Origin: a bacterium
Lineage (GTDB): Bacteria; Krumholzibacteriota; Krumholzibacteriia; LZORAL124-64-63
Reading direction: 5' to 3'
Length of the DNA stretch: 64,000 nt
Assembly (NCBI GenBank): GCA_016712675.1
Contig: JADJQR010000001.1
Location: forward strand, 930,001-994,000
The notes under the pieces were generated by a model. That model was not told where the DNA came from. It saw only the letters and a list, made by a program, of their open reading frames with translations, and did not search any database. Of this stretch, positions 56,789 through 64,000 are shown one piece after another. Position numbers and translations under genes: made by a program. Numbering within the stretch: position 1 is the first letter of the stretch; each line of letters starts with the position of its first letter.

Positions 56789-58792
56789 TCAGCGCACAAG
56801 CATCAGCTTGCCCGTGGCGCCCTGCTCACCGGCCCGCAGGCGGCACAGGTAGGTGCCGGACGGGGCGGGTTGGCCCGCCGCGTCGCAGCCGTCCCAGACC
56901 ACGGTATGCGGCCCGGCGACCCGTTCGCCTTCATCCAGCACCCGCACCAGGCGCCCGCGGATGTCGTAGATGTCCAGCCGCACCGGCCCCGCCGCCGGCA
57001 GCGAGAAGGTGATCCCGGTGCGCGGGTTGAACGGGTTGGGCGCGGCGACCGGCGGCGAGGCGGCCGTCGGCACCGCACCGTCGCCCACCCCGGACGCGTA
57101 CGGGATCAGCCAGTCGCACACCCGCTGCATCACGAGCGCGCGTGAGGCCGCGCTGTTGATCGCCTCGAACCCGAAGCCCAGGTAGACGACCTTGTGCACG
57201 CCGTTGTCGGCCCTGATGCCGGCGGTGTAGGTGGCGCTGTAGATGAGGCACGCCGAGGCCTCGGTGCCGCGCGGGCTGATCGCGTCGGGGTAGGTCTGGT
57301 TGTTGGCGCCGCCGGCACCGCTGATCGTCAATGACAGCCCGTTGCCGATCGGGTCGCCGGCCACGCCGGTGATCGTCATGTCGTTCGTGTCGTCGTTGAC
57401 GAAGTTCGCGTGCAGGTACGTGTTGTACCAGACCAGGGCGTCACCGCCGGTGTCGGCCATTTCCCAGCCGATCTCCTGCCCGGTGATGAGGAGCCGTCCG
57501 CCGCCGTCGAGATAGCCGGCCAGCGCTTCGCGGTCCGCCGCGTCGACCGTCGGGTAGGACAGGCCGCACTCCCAGACGACCATGTCGAAGTGGGCCAGGT
57601 CAGCGGCCTTGAGCGACGAGGTCGAACGGTCCCACACGCCATAGGTCTTGTTCGCGGCCGCCAGCGCCGGCGCGAAGTACAGCGTCTCGAAGGCGGCGGC
57701 GCCGTCGTCGTCGATCAGCAGCACACGGGTGTCGGGGGTGATCACCTTGTAGGCGAGCTGCCGGTCCGGCGTGCCGCCGCTCTGCGCGTGCAGGTTCAGC
57801 ACGACGCTGCCCTGGCCGGCCGAGGCGGCGTCGATCACGACGTTGAAACGCGCGCGTTCGCCCGGCGCCAGCGGCACCACGGCGCCCGGCACGTCCTGGC
57901 CCTCATGGACCAGGCGCGCCGTCCAGTCCGCCGGCAGGTCCGTCGTCACCAGGGTCACGTCATAGGTGTCCGCATTGATGCCGGTGTTGAACAGGGCAGC
58001 CTCGCCGAACGTGTACGTGCCGCCGGCGATCGCCGTGCGCGCGCCCTGCGCGTAGTAGCGCAGCGCGTAGGAGGGCGTCGGGCGCGAGTTCGCGCTCTGC
58101 AGGATGGAGCGGTCGCGGTCGTCCTGCACGAAGGCGACCAGGCGCAGGTTGGCCTGCAACCAGGCCGGGTCCACCGTGAAGTTGAGCGTGACCTGCTGGG
58201 ACTGGCCCGCCTCCGAGATCGTCAGTGCCTGGTCCGGCAGCATGTCGCGCAGCACATCGTTGTACTGCGTCGCGTTGTAGGGGACCTTGTCCTCCACCAC
58301 GGCCACGCGCAGGCGCGTCTGGCTGATGTCGGCCAGGTCCTCCTCGAGGTTCAGCTCGACGGTGACGTAGGCACTGCCGACCGCCAGCGAGTAGCCGCTG
58401 ATCCGCATCGCCAGCGGCGTGGCGTCGTCCAGCAGGCCGCGCACCACCGGGTCGTAGGTGCTGCCGTTGACCGCGTCGGTCCCGGCCCCGGCGATGGTGG
58501 AGCCGCCGTTGAACGCGAGCTGCGGGAAGCCGCCGACCTGGTTGTAGGCGTTGCGGGCATCGGCGTCGGGGCAGCTCAGGCCGCCGCTCGAGTCGAGGTA
58601 CTCGACGGCATCGATCTCGGTCGCGTCGTAGCGGGACAACATGACCGCCACGCCGGCGCGGGCGCGGGGGCAGTAGCCGCACCAGGTGGCCCCGCCCTCC
58701 TCGATGAACACCGCCCGCGGTACCTGCGCCGTGGCGGGCGCGACCGCAAGCAGGAGCAGGGCGGCGATGGCGGCGTTCCGTTGCGTTCTCAT
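56789..58792 (-). CDS. Secreted Omp28/thioredoxin-like protein with sorting domain
   Basis: 667 residues from the ATG at 58792 (GGGGGAG upstream). A signal peptide (AAIAALLLLAVAPATAQ), then a thioredoxin-fold Omp28-related domain with FIEEGGATWCGYCPRA (CxxC at the active-site position, about 40-240). A region with a flavodoxin/ThuA-like pattern follows (VLLIDDDG, VVWECGL, LLITGQEIGWEM; about 365-570). A type-9-sorting-like domain ends it (NPFNPRTGITFSLP, YDIRGRLVRVL, ending GKLMLVR). It is likely exported to the surface; the CxxC suggests a redox or metal role. The combination has no function I can name. Confidence 0.8.
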   Translation of the reverse strand: MRTQRNAAIAALLLLAVAPATAQVPRAVFIEEGGATWCGYCPRARAGVAVMLSRYDATEIDAVEYLDSSGGLSCPDADARNAYNQVGGFPQLAFNGGSTIAGAGTDAVNGSTYDPVVRGLLDDATPLAMRISGYSLAVGSAYVTVELNLEEDLADISQTRLRVAVVEDKVPYNATQYNDVLRDMLPDQALTISEAGQSQQVTLNFTVDPAWLQANLRLVAFVQDDRDRSILQSANSRPTPSYALRYYAQGARTAIAGGTYTFGEAALFNTGINADTYDVTLVTTDLPADWTARLVHEGQDVPGAVVPLAPGERARFNVVIDAASAGQGSVVLNLHAQSGGTPDRQLAYKVITPDTRVLLIDDDGAAAFETLYFAPALAAANKTYGVWDRSTSSLKAADLAHFDMVVWECGLSYPTVDAADREALAGYLDGGGRLLITGQEIGWEMADTGGDALVWYNTYLHANFVNDDTNDMTITGVAGDPIGNGLSLTISGAGGANNQTYPDAISPRGTEASACLIYSATYTAGIRADNGVHKVVYLGFGFEAINSAASRALVMQRVCDWLIPYASGVGDGAVPTAASPPVAAPNPFNPRTGITFSLPAAGPVRLDIYDIRGRLVRVLDEGERVAGPHTVVWDGCDAAGQPAPSGTYLCRLRAGEQGATGKLMLVR

Positions 58793-58827
58793 GGCGGCTC
58801 CCCCCGGCCAGGTGTGTGGCGGCGCAA

Positions 58828-58847
58828 GGGAGGCGCGTGCGCCTCCC
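58828..58847. other. Leader hairpin of the Omp28-like gene
   Basis: GGGAGGCGC (58828-58836) pairs perfectly with GCGCCTCCC (58839-58847). It lies at the predicted 5' end of the transcript, about 35 bases before the ATG, and may stabilise or regulate the message. Confidence 0.5.
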
Positions 58848-58853
58848 GGTGAA

Positions 58854-58882
58854 ATCCTACACGACCTGATGAAATTGTACAA
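58854..58882 (-). promoter_or_regulatory. Promoter of the Omp28-like gene
   Basis: Minus strand TTGTAC (58877-58882) and TAGGAT (58854-58859) with a 17-base spacer, about 60 bases upstream of the ATG. Confidence 0.55.
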
Positions 58883-59187
58883 TCGCTATCATGTGGCTCA
58901 CGTACAGGGACGCGCGTGCCCGCAGCAACCCGGAGGAGACTCCTCCATGATGACACGGCGAATGGCGACGCCCTTCATGCCCCGGACAGCATGGACCTCT
59001 CCGAAAGCCGGGAGGTACGCCGGTGCGGGTATCAACGGCCGGCCTCCTCTTGTGCATCCCGCACCTGCACCGTAAGGTCGTTCCCGGGACACGGCCGGGA
59101 TGTTCGACCCGGTGTGGGCCGCAGGTATGCAGGTGGAAGCGGGCCAGCTGTCGGCCGGGCGTTACGGAGCATTCGCAGGGGTGTCAG

Positions 59188-59892
59188 ATGACCGCGAAGC
59201 ACGTTCTCGACCGCCTGTGCCTTGTCGCCGCGCCGGACAAGGCGGCCGTGCTGGCGGGCTTCTTCAAGACCGGCAAGGGCCAGTACGGCGAGGGCGACAT
59301 CTTCCTGGGCGTGGTCGTTCCTCAGCAGCGCCGACTGGCGAGGGAATGCCGCGACCTGCCACTGCCCGAAGTGGCCCGGCTGCTGGCCAGTCCGTACCAC
59401 GAGGCGCGATTGACCGGGTGGCTCATCCTCACCTACGCCTATGAGCGCGCGGAGCCCCGTCGACGGCAGGAGATCCACGACTTCACGCTGGCGCACCGCA
59501 CGGCGATGAACAACTGGGACCTTGTCGACGTGACCGCGCCGAAGCTCATCGGTGAGCACCTGCTGGTCCGGCCGGCCGGCCGGCGGCTGCTGCGGCGGCT
59601 CGCGGCCTCACCCGACCTGTGGGAGCGGCGGATCGCGATCGTCTCCACGCAGGCGTTCATCCGCGCGGGACAGTTCGACGATACGCTGGCCATCGCAGCC
59701 CAACTTCTCGCTGATCCGCACGACCTGATACACAAGGCGACCGGCTGGATGCTGAGGGAAGTGGGCAAGCGCGATCCACGGCCGCTGCGCGCGTTCCTGA
59801 CCGCCCACGCCGAACTGATGCCGCGCACGATGCTGCGCTATGCGATCGAGCGCCTGCCCGAGGCCGAGCGTCGTGCCTGGCTCGCGCGCTAG
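59188..59892 (+). CDS. AlkD-type DNA alkylation repair protein
   Basis: 234 residues, all-helical HEAT-like repeats of the AlkD/AlkC superfamily. FFKTGKGQYGEGDIFLGVVVP near the N-terminus and MNNWDLVDVTAP in the middle are the family signatures; the latter contains residues that stack against the damaged DNA backbone. It should release alkylated purines without base flipping. The ATG at 59188 is the first with the family's N-terminus in frame. It is monocistronic. The neighbouring genes do not suggest regulation by an adaptive-response system. Confidence 0.9.
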   Translation: MTAKHVLDRLCLVAAPDKAAVLAGFFKTGKGQYGEGDIFLGVVVPQQRRLARECRDLPLPEVARLLASPYHEARLTGWLILTYAYERAEPRRRQEIHDFTLAHRTAMNNWDLVDVTAPKLIGEHLLVRPAGRRLLRRLAASPDLWERRIAIVSTQAFIRAGQFDDTLAIAAQLLADPHDLIHKATGWMLREVGKRDPRPLRAFLTAHAELMPRTMLRYAIERLPEAERRAWLAR

Positions 59893-59968
59893 CGTGCGTT
59901 GACGTTGCGCGGCAGGTGCGCCGCGCATGCGGCTCGACCTGCCGGCCCGGCCGCGATCGCGCCGCTCG

Positions 59969-60310
59969 TCAGACGCGCACGCGGTGCGGCATCGACTCCG
60001 GGACTACGAGCGACAGTTCGACGAATCCGCGGTACTCGCCGTTCTCGAACCAGGGCGACTGGTAGATCAGCTTGTGCACGCCGTTCTTCTCGATCGTGTA
60101 GGCGTTCGCTGTGCGCTCGGCGAGCATCGCCGCCAGCTGCGAGCGCGACGGCTCCGGGTGGCAGTCCAGCACGTTGCGCCCGACCAGTTCGCCGCCGCCT
60201 TCGCTCGCGAAGGTGTCGATCGCGCGCGCGTTCATCTCGAGGATGATGCCCGCGTCGTCGCAGACGGTGATGGCCGCGGGGAACTCGCGGATCCAGGCGT
60301 GGGGGGTCAC
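59969..60310 (-). CDS. Small single-domain PAS protein
   Basis: 113 residues, a lone PAS fold: WIREFPAAITVCDDAGIILEMNARAIDTF, then ELVGRNVLDCHPEPS and EKNGVHKLIYQSPWFENGEYRGFVE in order. The GTG at 60310 has AAGGAG seven bases before it. Such proteins often bind a small ligand or cofactor and act on a partner kinase; none is adjacent in the same direction, although a FIST/kinase pair is encoded 0.8 kb downstream on the other strand. Confidence 0.8.
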   Translation of the reverse strand: MTPHAWIREFPAAITVCDDAGIILEMNARAIDTFASEGGGELVGRNVLDCHPEPSRSQLAAMLAERTANAYTIEKNGVHKLIYQSPWFENGEYRGFVELSLVVPESMPHRVRV

Positions 60311-60382
60311 GAGGGTCTCCTTCGCTGGGTGATGCCTGCGCGCGGCTCTGGCGGAAGCTCGGCCGAAGCGGCAATCGCTGCC

Positions 60383-60757
60383 ATGACAATATGGTACCAT
60401 CGACACCAGAAGCCATCCCGGGCCCGGATCTCCATCCCATCGCCGGGAGCCTGCCGGCTGGTCGGCCAGTTGCACGCCGATGGCCACGACGCCGACGGCG
60501 TCATCGTCAAGGTGCGCGGGGTGCCCCTGGCGGCGCTGCCGCCGCTCGCGGTCGCGATCAACGGTCCCGACATCCACGGGAGTGGCGCGGTCGAATTCAA
60601 CGACGTGGTGCTGTTCCGCGGGGCCCTGGGCAGGTCGAAGGCGTTCGAGTTCGACCTCAACGGAGATGACCAACCGAACCTGGCCGACCTGCCGATCCTG
60701 GTGCAGCACATCGGGTGCAGTGCTCCGGCGGGCAGTGGCGACGCCCCGGCGAATTGA
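60383..60757 (+). pseudogene. Remnant of a secreted protein with dockerin-like C-terminus
   Basis: A frame of 124 residues whose last about 60 residues carry two EF-hand-like units, GAVEFNDVVLFRGALG and FEFDLNGDDQPNLADLPILVQ, as in the dockerin-like C-termini of secreted proteins from related lineages. The second keeps the D-x-N-x-D calcium loop. There is no signal peptide, ribosome site or catalytic domain. The ATG at 60383 is only the first possible one. It is most likely the 3' end of a lost larger gene. Confidence 0.45.
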
Positions 60758-61095
60758 CGAACGCTCATCCGCAGCGGCTACCGCCGCGCGCGGCAGTCCG
60801 CATCGGCGTGGCACCCAACATCTGTTCGCGCCGGGGGTGGTGTCGGCCTCGGTATGGGCAACGAGACGGTGTTGCACACGGCGCTCGAGCGGGAACCGCG
60901 CGACACGGCTGAGGGTTGAACGGGGATGTGCTCGCGCGGCCTCGCTGACAGCACAGCCAAGGCGGCCTCGCTGGCCGCGCGCTCCCGGTCCGGTCCCCCG
61001 CCGTCCACCGGCCATCAGTCAAGTTTTTTCCGGCTCCGTCGATACCTATCCGTACTCACCGGCATCCCCGGCCACCCCGAAAGGGAGGCGGCACC
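60758..61095. other. Intergenic region before the FIST gene
   Basis: 338 bases. Frames exist on both strands but show no recognisable product. A T6 run at 61023-61028 and an AT-richer stretch follow, where the FIST promoter may lie. No clear -35/-10 pair was found. Confidence 0.4.
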
Positions 61096-62289
61096 ATGAA
61101 GGTCGCCAGTGCAGCGTCCACCCAAAGGGACCCGGCCACCGCGGTCCGCGACGCGGCATCCGTGCTGCGCGCCACGCTCGGCGGCGATCCCGGGCTCGTG
61201 ATCGTCTCCTCGTCATCCGTCTATGACATCGGCGCGCTGCGCGGCGAACTGGCGCAGCAGTTCCCGTCGGCGATGATCCACGGCGCCACGTCCTGCCTGG
61301 GCGTCATGACCGAGCAGGGCTACGCCTGCGCTGACGGCTACGGCGTGGGACTGTTCGCGCTGAGCGACCACGACGGGTACTACGGAACCGGCGCCGCCGA
61401 ACTGGGCGGGGATCCGGCAGCGGCCACGCGGCTGGCCCTGGAGCGCGCGCTCGCCGCGGCCGGGATGCCCGGCTGCCGCCCGGACCTGGTCTGGCTCAGC
61501 GCCGCTCCCGGTGACGAGGAAGCGATCCTCGCGACGCTGCGCGCGACGATCGGCCCCGACGTGCCTGTGATCGGCGGAACCGCCGCCGACAACACCATTG
61601 CCGGCGAGTGGTGGCTGCATACTCGCGACTTCCAGTCGCGGCAGGCGGTGGTGCTGACTGTGATGTTCCCGGGGTCGCGCTTCGCCTTCGCCTTCCACAG
61701 CGGATACGCGCCCGCGGAGAGCCGGGGTTCGGTGACGCGCGCCAGCGGTCGCACGGTTTTCGAGATCGACCACCGTCCCGCGGCCGACGTCTACGACGAG
61801 TGGACGGCCGGCAGCATCGCGACGCAGCGGGAGGGCGGCGGCACCATCCTGGGACAGACGACGCTGCACCCGCTCGGCCGCATTGCCCACAGCATCCAGG
61901 GCATCTCCTACTACAAGCTGTCGCACCCCGAGGCGGTCACCGAGGACGGCGCGCTGACGCTGTTCACAAACGTGGCTGTCGGCGACGAGTTCCACCTGCT
62001 GGAGGGCAGCCGTGCCAGCCTGGTCGAGCGGGCCGGGCGCGTGGCCGCGGCAGCCGTCGACTCGGTGTTCGGGTCGGTCGACGAGGTGGCGGGCGCCCTG
62101 GTGATCTACTGCGCCGGCTGCATGCTGACGGTGCGGGACCAGATGGACAACGTGGTCGGCAGCATCGACCAGGCCCTGCACGGGCGCCCGTTCCTGGGCG
62201 CGTTCACCTTCGGTGAGCAGGGCTGCTTCGTGGGCGGCGAGAACCACCACGGCAACCTGATGATCTCGATTCTGGTGTTCGGACGGTAG
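61096..62289 (+). CDS. FIST-domain sensor protein
   Basis: 397 residues with FIST N (about 25-215; IHGATSCLGVMTEQGY, VIGGTAADNTIAGEWW) and FIST C (about 220-385; MLTVRDQMDNVV, LGAFTFGEQGCFVGGENHHGN). FIST domains are thought to sense small ligands such as amino acids. Here the gene is followed one base later by a histidine kinase, so FIST probably supplies the sensory input in trans. GGGAGG lies upstream of the ATG. Cytoplasmic, no membrane segment. Confidence 0.9.
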   Translation: MKVASAASTQRDPATAVRDAASVLRATLGGDPGLVIVSSSSVYDIGALRGELAQQFPSAMIHGATSCLGVMTEQGYACADGYGVGLFALSDHDGYYGTGAAELGGDPAAATRLALERALAAAGMPGCRPDLVWLSAAPGDEEAILATLRATIGPDVPVIGGTAADNTIAGEWWLHTRDFQSRQAVVLTVMFPGSRFAFAFHSGYAPAESRGSVTRASGRTVFEIDHRPAADVYDEWTAGSIATQREGGGTILGQTTLHPLGRIAHSIQGISYYKLSHPEAVTEDGALTLFTNVAVGDEFHLLEGSRASLVERAGRVAAAAVDSVFGSVDEVAGALVIYCAGCMLTVRDQMDNVVGSIDQALHGRPFLGAFTFGEQGCFVGGENHHGNLMISILVFGR

Positions 62290-62290
62290 C

Positions 62291-63664
62291 ATGAGGCAGG
62301 ACGTGCGCACCCGCGAGGAGCTGCAGGAGACGGTCCTGGACCTGGACCGCGCCTGGCAGCGTGAGCGCCGCCTCACGGAGCAGTACCGCGCGCTGGTGGA
62401 CTGCCTGCAGATCATCACGGCGGCGCAGGACCTCGAGGGCCTCTGGCACGGCCTGACCACACGGCTGGCGCCCACCCTTGGCTACTCGTCGGCGGCGTTG
62501 GTCCGCGTGGAGCACGACAGGTTCCGCGTCCTGTTCGCCACGCATGGCGCCGGCGGCCCCCTGGAGGTCCCGCTGGGGTCGCCGCTGCGGCGGCTGCGAA
62601 AGCTGCGTTCGCTGCAGTTCTACGACGCGTCACGGCTGCCGGAGCTGGCGGGACTGTCGCCGTCCGAGCCGCGGTCGGTCATCGTGACCGAGGTCTTCCG
62701 CGGCGCCTACCAGTTGGTCGCTGTCTTCGTGCACCGGGACCAGCAGGGATTCGGCTCGTGGCATGTCGAGTTCCTGGATGCACTCGCCGCCAGCCTGTCG
62801 CACTCGATCGGCCACCTGCAGACGGTGTCCGCGCTGTCGGAGGCGCAGACCCAGCTCATGCACGCGGAACGGCTGGCGGCCATTGGCCAACTGGCCGCCG
62901 GCGTGGCCCACGAGATCAACAACCCGGTGGGCTTCGTTGCCAGCAACTTCCGTGCGCTGGGCGATTACGTCTCTGACATCGTCACGCTGGTGCAGGCCTA
63001 CCGGCAGCAGCGGGGCCAGGACAGCCTCGCGGCTCTGGAGCAGGACCTCGACCTGGACCTCGACTCGATGGTCGCGGACATCGAGAACCTCCTGCACGAG
63101 AACGCCGATGGCCTGCAACGGGTCACCGAGATCGTCCGCAGCCTGCGGACCTTCGCGCGCCTGGACCAGCCGGCCGACTGCGCTCCGAACGACCTCAACG
63201 CGATCGTCGCCGACACGCTGATCATCGCCAATCACGAGATCAGGAACATCGCGCGCATACAGACCGTGTTCAGCGACCTTCCCGACGTGGTGTGCCATGG
63301 CAGCCAGCTCAACCAGGTCTTCCTCAATATCCTGGTGAATGCGGCGCACGCGATCCGCTCGCAGGAACGGCTGGAGCTGGGCCTCATCACGGTCCGCACC
63401 GGCCACGATGACGCTGGCGTCTGGTGCACCATCAGCGATGACGGCCCCGGCATTGCCGAGGACGTCGCGCCCCGCGTCTTCGAGCCGTTCTTCACCACCC
63501 GGGCCGTCGGTGAGGGCACCGGCCTGGGCCTGGCCATCGCCTACGACATCGTCGTGAACAAGCACGGTGGCACCATCGCCCTGGTGCCCACCGACCGCGG
63601 CGCCGCCTTCGTCGTCCGGCTGCCGCTGGCAGGCACGGCCGAAGCGGCGGCCACCCCGCGTTGA
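62291..63664 (+). CDS. Sensor histidine kinase paired with FIST
   Basis: 457 residues. An N-terminal coiled segment (1-35), a GAF-like domain (about 36-180), HisKA with His207 in GQLAAGVAHEINNPVGFVASNF, and a HATPase with LNQVFLNILVNAAHAIRS, DDGPGIAEDVAPRVFEPFFTTR (in two blocks) and GTGLGLAIAYDIV. An insertion after the H-box (about 225-275) with acidic repeats (LEQDLDLDLDSMVADIENLL) resembles the one in the kinase at 21449, indicating paralogy. No receiver and no cognate regulator adjacent within the window. It begins one base after the FIST stop. Confidence 0.9.
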   Translation: MRQDVRTREELQETVLDLDRAWQRERRLTEQYRALVDCLQIITAAQDLEGLWHGLTTRLAPTLGYSSAALVRVEHDRFRVLFATHGAGGPLEVPLGSPLRRLRKLRSLQFYDASRLPELAGLSPSEPRSVIVTEVFRGAYQLVAVFVHRDQQGFGSWHVEFLDALAASLSHSIGHLQTVSALSEAQTQLMHAERLAAIGQLAAGVAHEINNPVGFVASNFRALGDYVSDIVTLVQAYRQQRGQDSLAALEQDLDLDLDSMVADIENLLHENADGLQRVTEIVRSLRTFARLDQPADCAPNDLNAIVADTLIIANHEIRNIARIQTVFSDLPDVVCHGSQLNQVFLNILVNAAHAIRSQERLELGLITVRTGHDDAGVWCTISDDGPGIAEDVAPRVFEPFFTTRAVGEGTGLGLAIAYDIVVNKHGGTIALVPTDRGAAFVVRLPLAGTAEAAATPR

Positions 63665-63736
63665 CACCGCGCGCGTCTCCGGGTACCCTGCCGCTCCTCG
63701 ATCGCAAGCGCGTCACTTGGAACAGGGGAGGACGGG

Positions 63737-64000
63737 ATGGGCAAGAGGGGATGGGGCGCGGCCACGGCGCTGCTGCTGGGCCTGGCAACCGGAGGCGGCA
63801 TCGTGGCGGCGGCAGGCCAGGACGCGGCGACGGCCGAGCCTCCGACACCGCTGGGCTACTGGATCAGCGAGAACGTCATGGAGTACGATGGCCTGGATTT
63901 GTCGGCAGCCATCTCGGATGACGAACTCGAGGCGCTGATGATGGACGAGATCGTCTCCTACGCGTTCCTGCCGGACGGCACCTGGATCGTTCACGCCGAG
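63737..64000 (+). CDS. Exported protein, N-terminal part only
   Basis: The frame is open from the ATG at 63737 (GGGGAGG upstream) to the window end, 88 codons. It begins with a signal peptide (AATALLLGLATGGGIVAAAG) and continues LGYWISENVMEYDGLDLSAAISDDELEALMM, in two blocks, then ends before any recognisable domain. Function cannot be assigned from this fragment. Confidence 0.6.
   Translation, partial: MGKRGWGAATALLLGLATGGGIVAAAGQDAATAEPPTPLGYWISENVMEYDGLDLSAAISDDELEALMMDEIVSYAFLPDGTWIVHAE

Larger units (their letters stand above)
58793..59187. other. Divergent intergenic region between Omp28-like and AlkD genes
   Basis: 395 bases. The left part holds the promoter and leader hairpin of the Omp28-like gene. 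The right part contains open frames with no coding character or ribosome site; GGAGGAGACTCCTCC at about 58931-58945 is a further short palindrome. Confidence 0.5.

Noticed and set aside
56765-56795. Stem between the convergent EamA and Omp28-like genes
   Set aside because: GCGCTG/CAGCGC with internal mismatches and no T-run, partly inside the Omp28-like stop; too weak to call a terminator.
58916-59191. Small plus-strand frames before the AlkD gene
   Set aside because: No ribosome site and no coding pattern; they lie in the upstream region of two divergent genes.
1-64000. tRNA, rRNA, CRISPR array, prophage or replication origin
   Set aside because: No cloverleaf, conserved rRNA stretch, regularly spaced repeats, phage structural genes or DnaA-box cluster was seen on reading both strands; a dedicated search was not possible.

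Overview
The window is very GC-rich and densely coded. It lacks rRNA, tRNA and CRISPR signals that I can see. Several traits point to an uncultivated member of the FCB superphylum or a close relative, such as Candidatus Krumholzibacteriota or Eisenbacteria: TonB-dependent receptors with a carboxypeptidase-like N-terminal domain, a PorV/PorQ-family barrel, at least five secreted proteins ending in a type-9-secretion-like C-terminal sorting domain, dockerin-like repeats, and a lexA-imuA-imuB-dnaE2 cassette. This placement is inferred from gene content only.

Left part (1-16658): a putative glucan-utilisation locus. A GH1 beta-glucosidase (cut by the window edge) and a GH94 phosphorylase of the cyclic beta-1,2-glucan-synthase type lie on the minus strand. 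They are divergent from a lacI-type regulator with an operator-like palindrome between them. On the plus strand follow a CBM9-like secreted protein, a TonB-dependent receptor, a large secreted FnIII protein, a PorV-like barrel and a PF10091 (GH144-type) glucanase. Together they could bind, import, cut and phosphorolyse a beta-glucan, possibly beta-1,2-linked. There is no SusD.

16765-19804: three tandem paralogues of an unrecognised secreted protein of about 265 residues. Two have their own -10 boxes, and all have a terminator-like hairpin nearby. The first has a copy of the lacI-type operator core just upstream. An IS110/IS1111-family element with a frameshifted transposase sits directly behind the third copy.

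21449-29201: a signalling block with two histidine kinases (one hybrid), two response regulators (one fused to a degenerate HD-GYP domain), an HDOD protein and a RarD-type transporter. 29195-35664: the SOS mutasome cassette, with a candidate LexA operator upstream of lexA. The dnaE2 gene carries two in-frame insertions built on palindromic DNA.

35971-46093: a TetR regulator with a YtfE/RIC-type iron-sulfur repair protein, a small barrel protein, a very large beta-propeller protein ending in an S41-like domain, a c-type cytochrome pair and an LVIVD propeller protein.

46360-55676: a compact minus-strand operon for catabolism of asparagine-linked N-glycans: GH20 hexosaminidase, CBM9-like secreted protein, GH130 phosphorylase, GH38 alpha-mannosidase and glycosylasparaginase, with a YaaA-family gene at its end. 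This is the most coherent pathway in the window.

55826-64000: an EamA transporter, an Omp28/thioredoxin-like secreted protein, an AlkD-type DNA glycosylase, a small PAS protein, a dockerin-like gene remnant, a FIST sensor with its histidine kinase, and the start of a secreted protein cut by the window edge.
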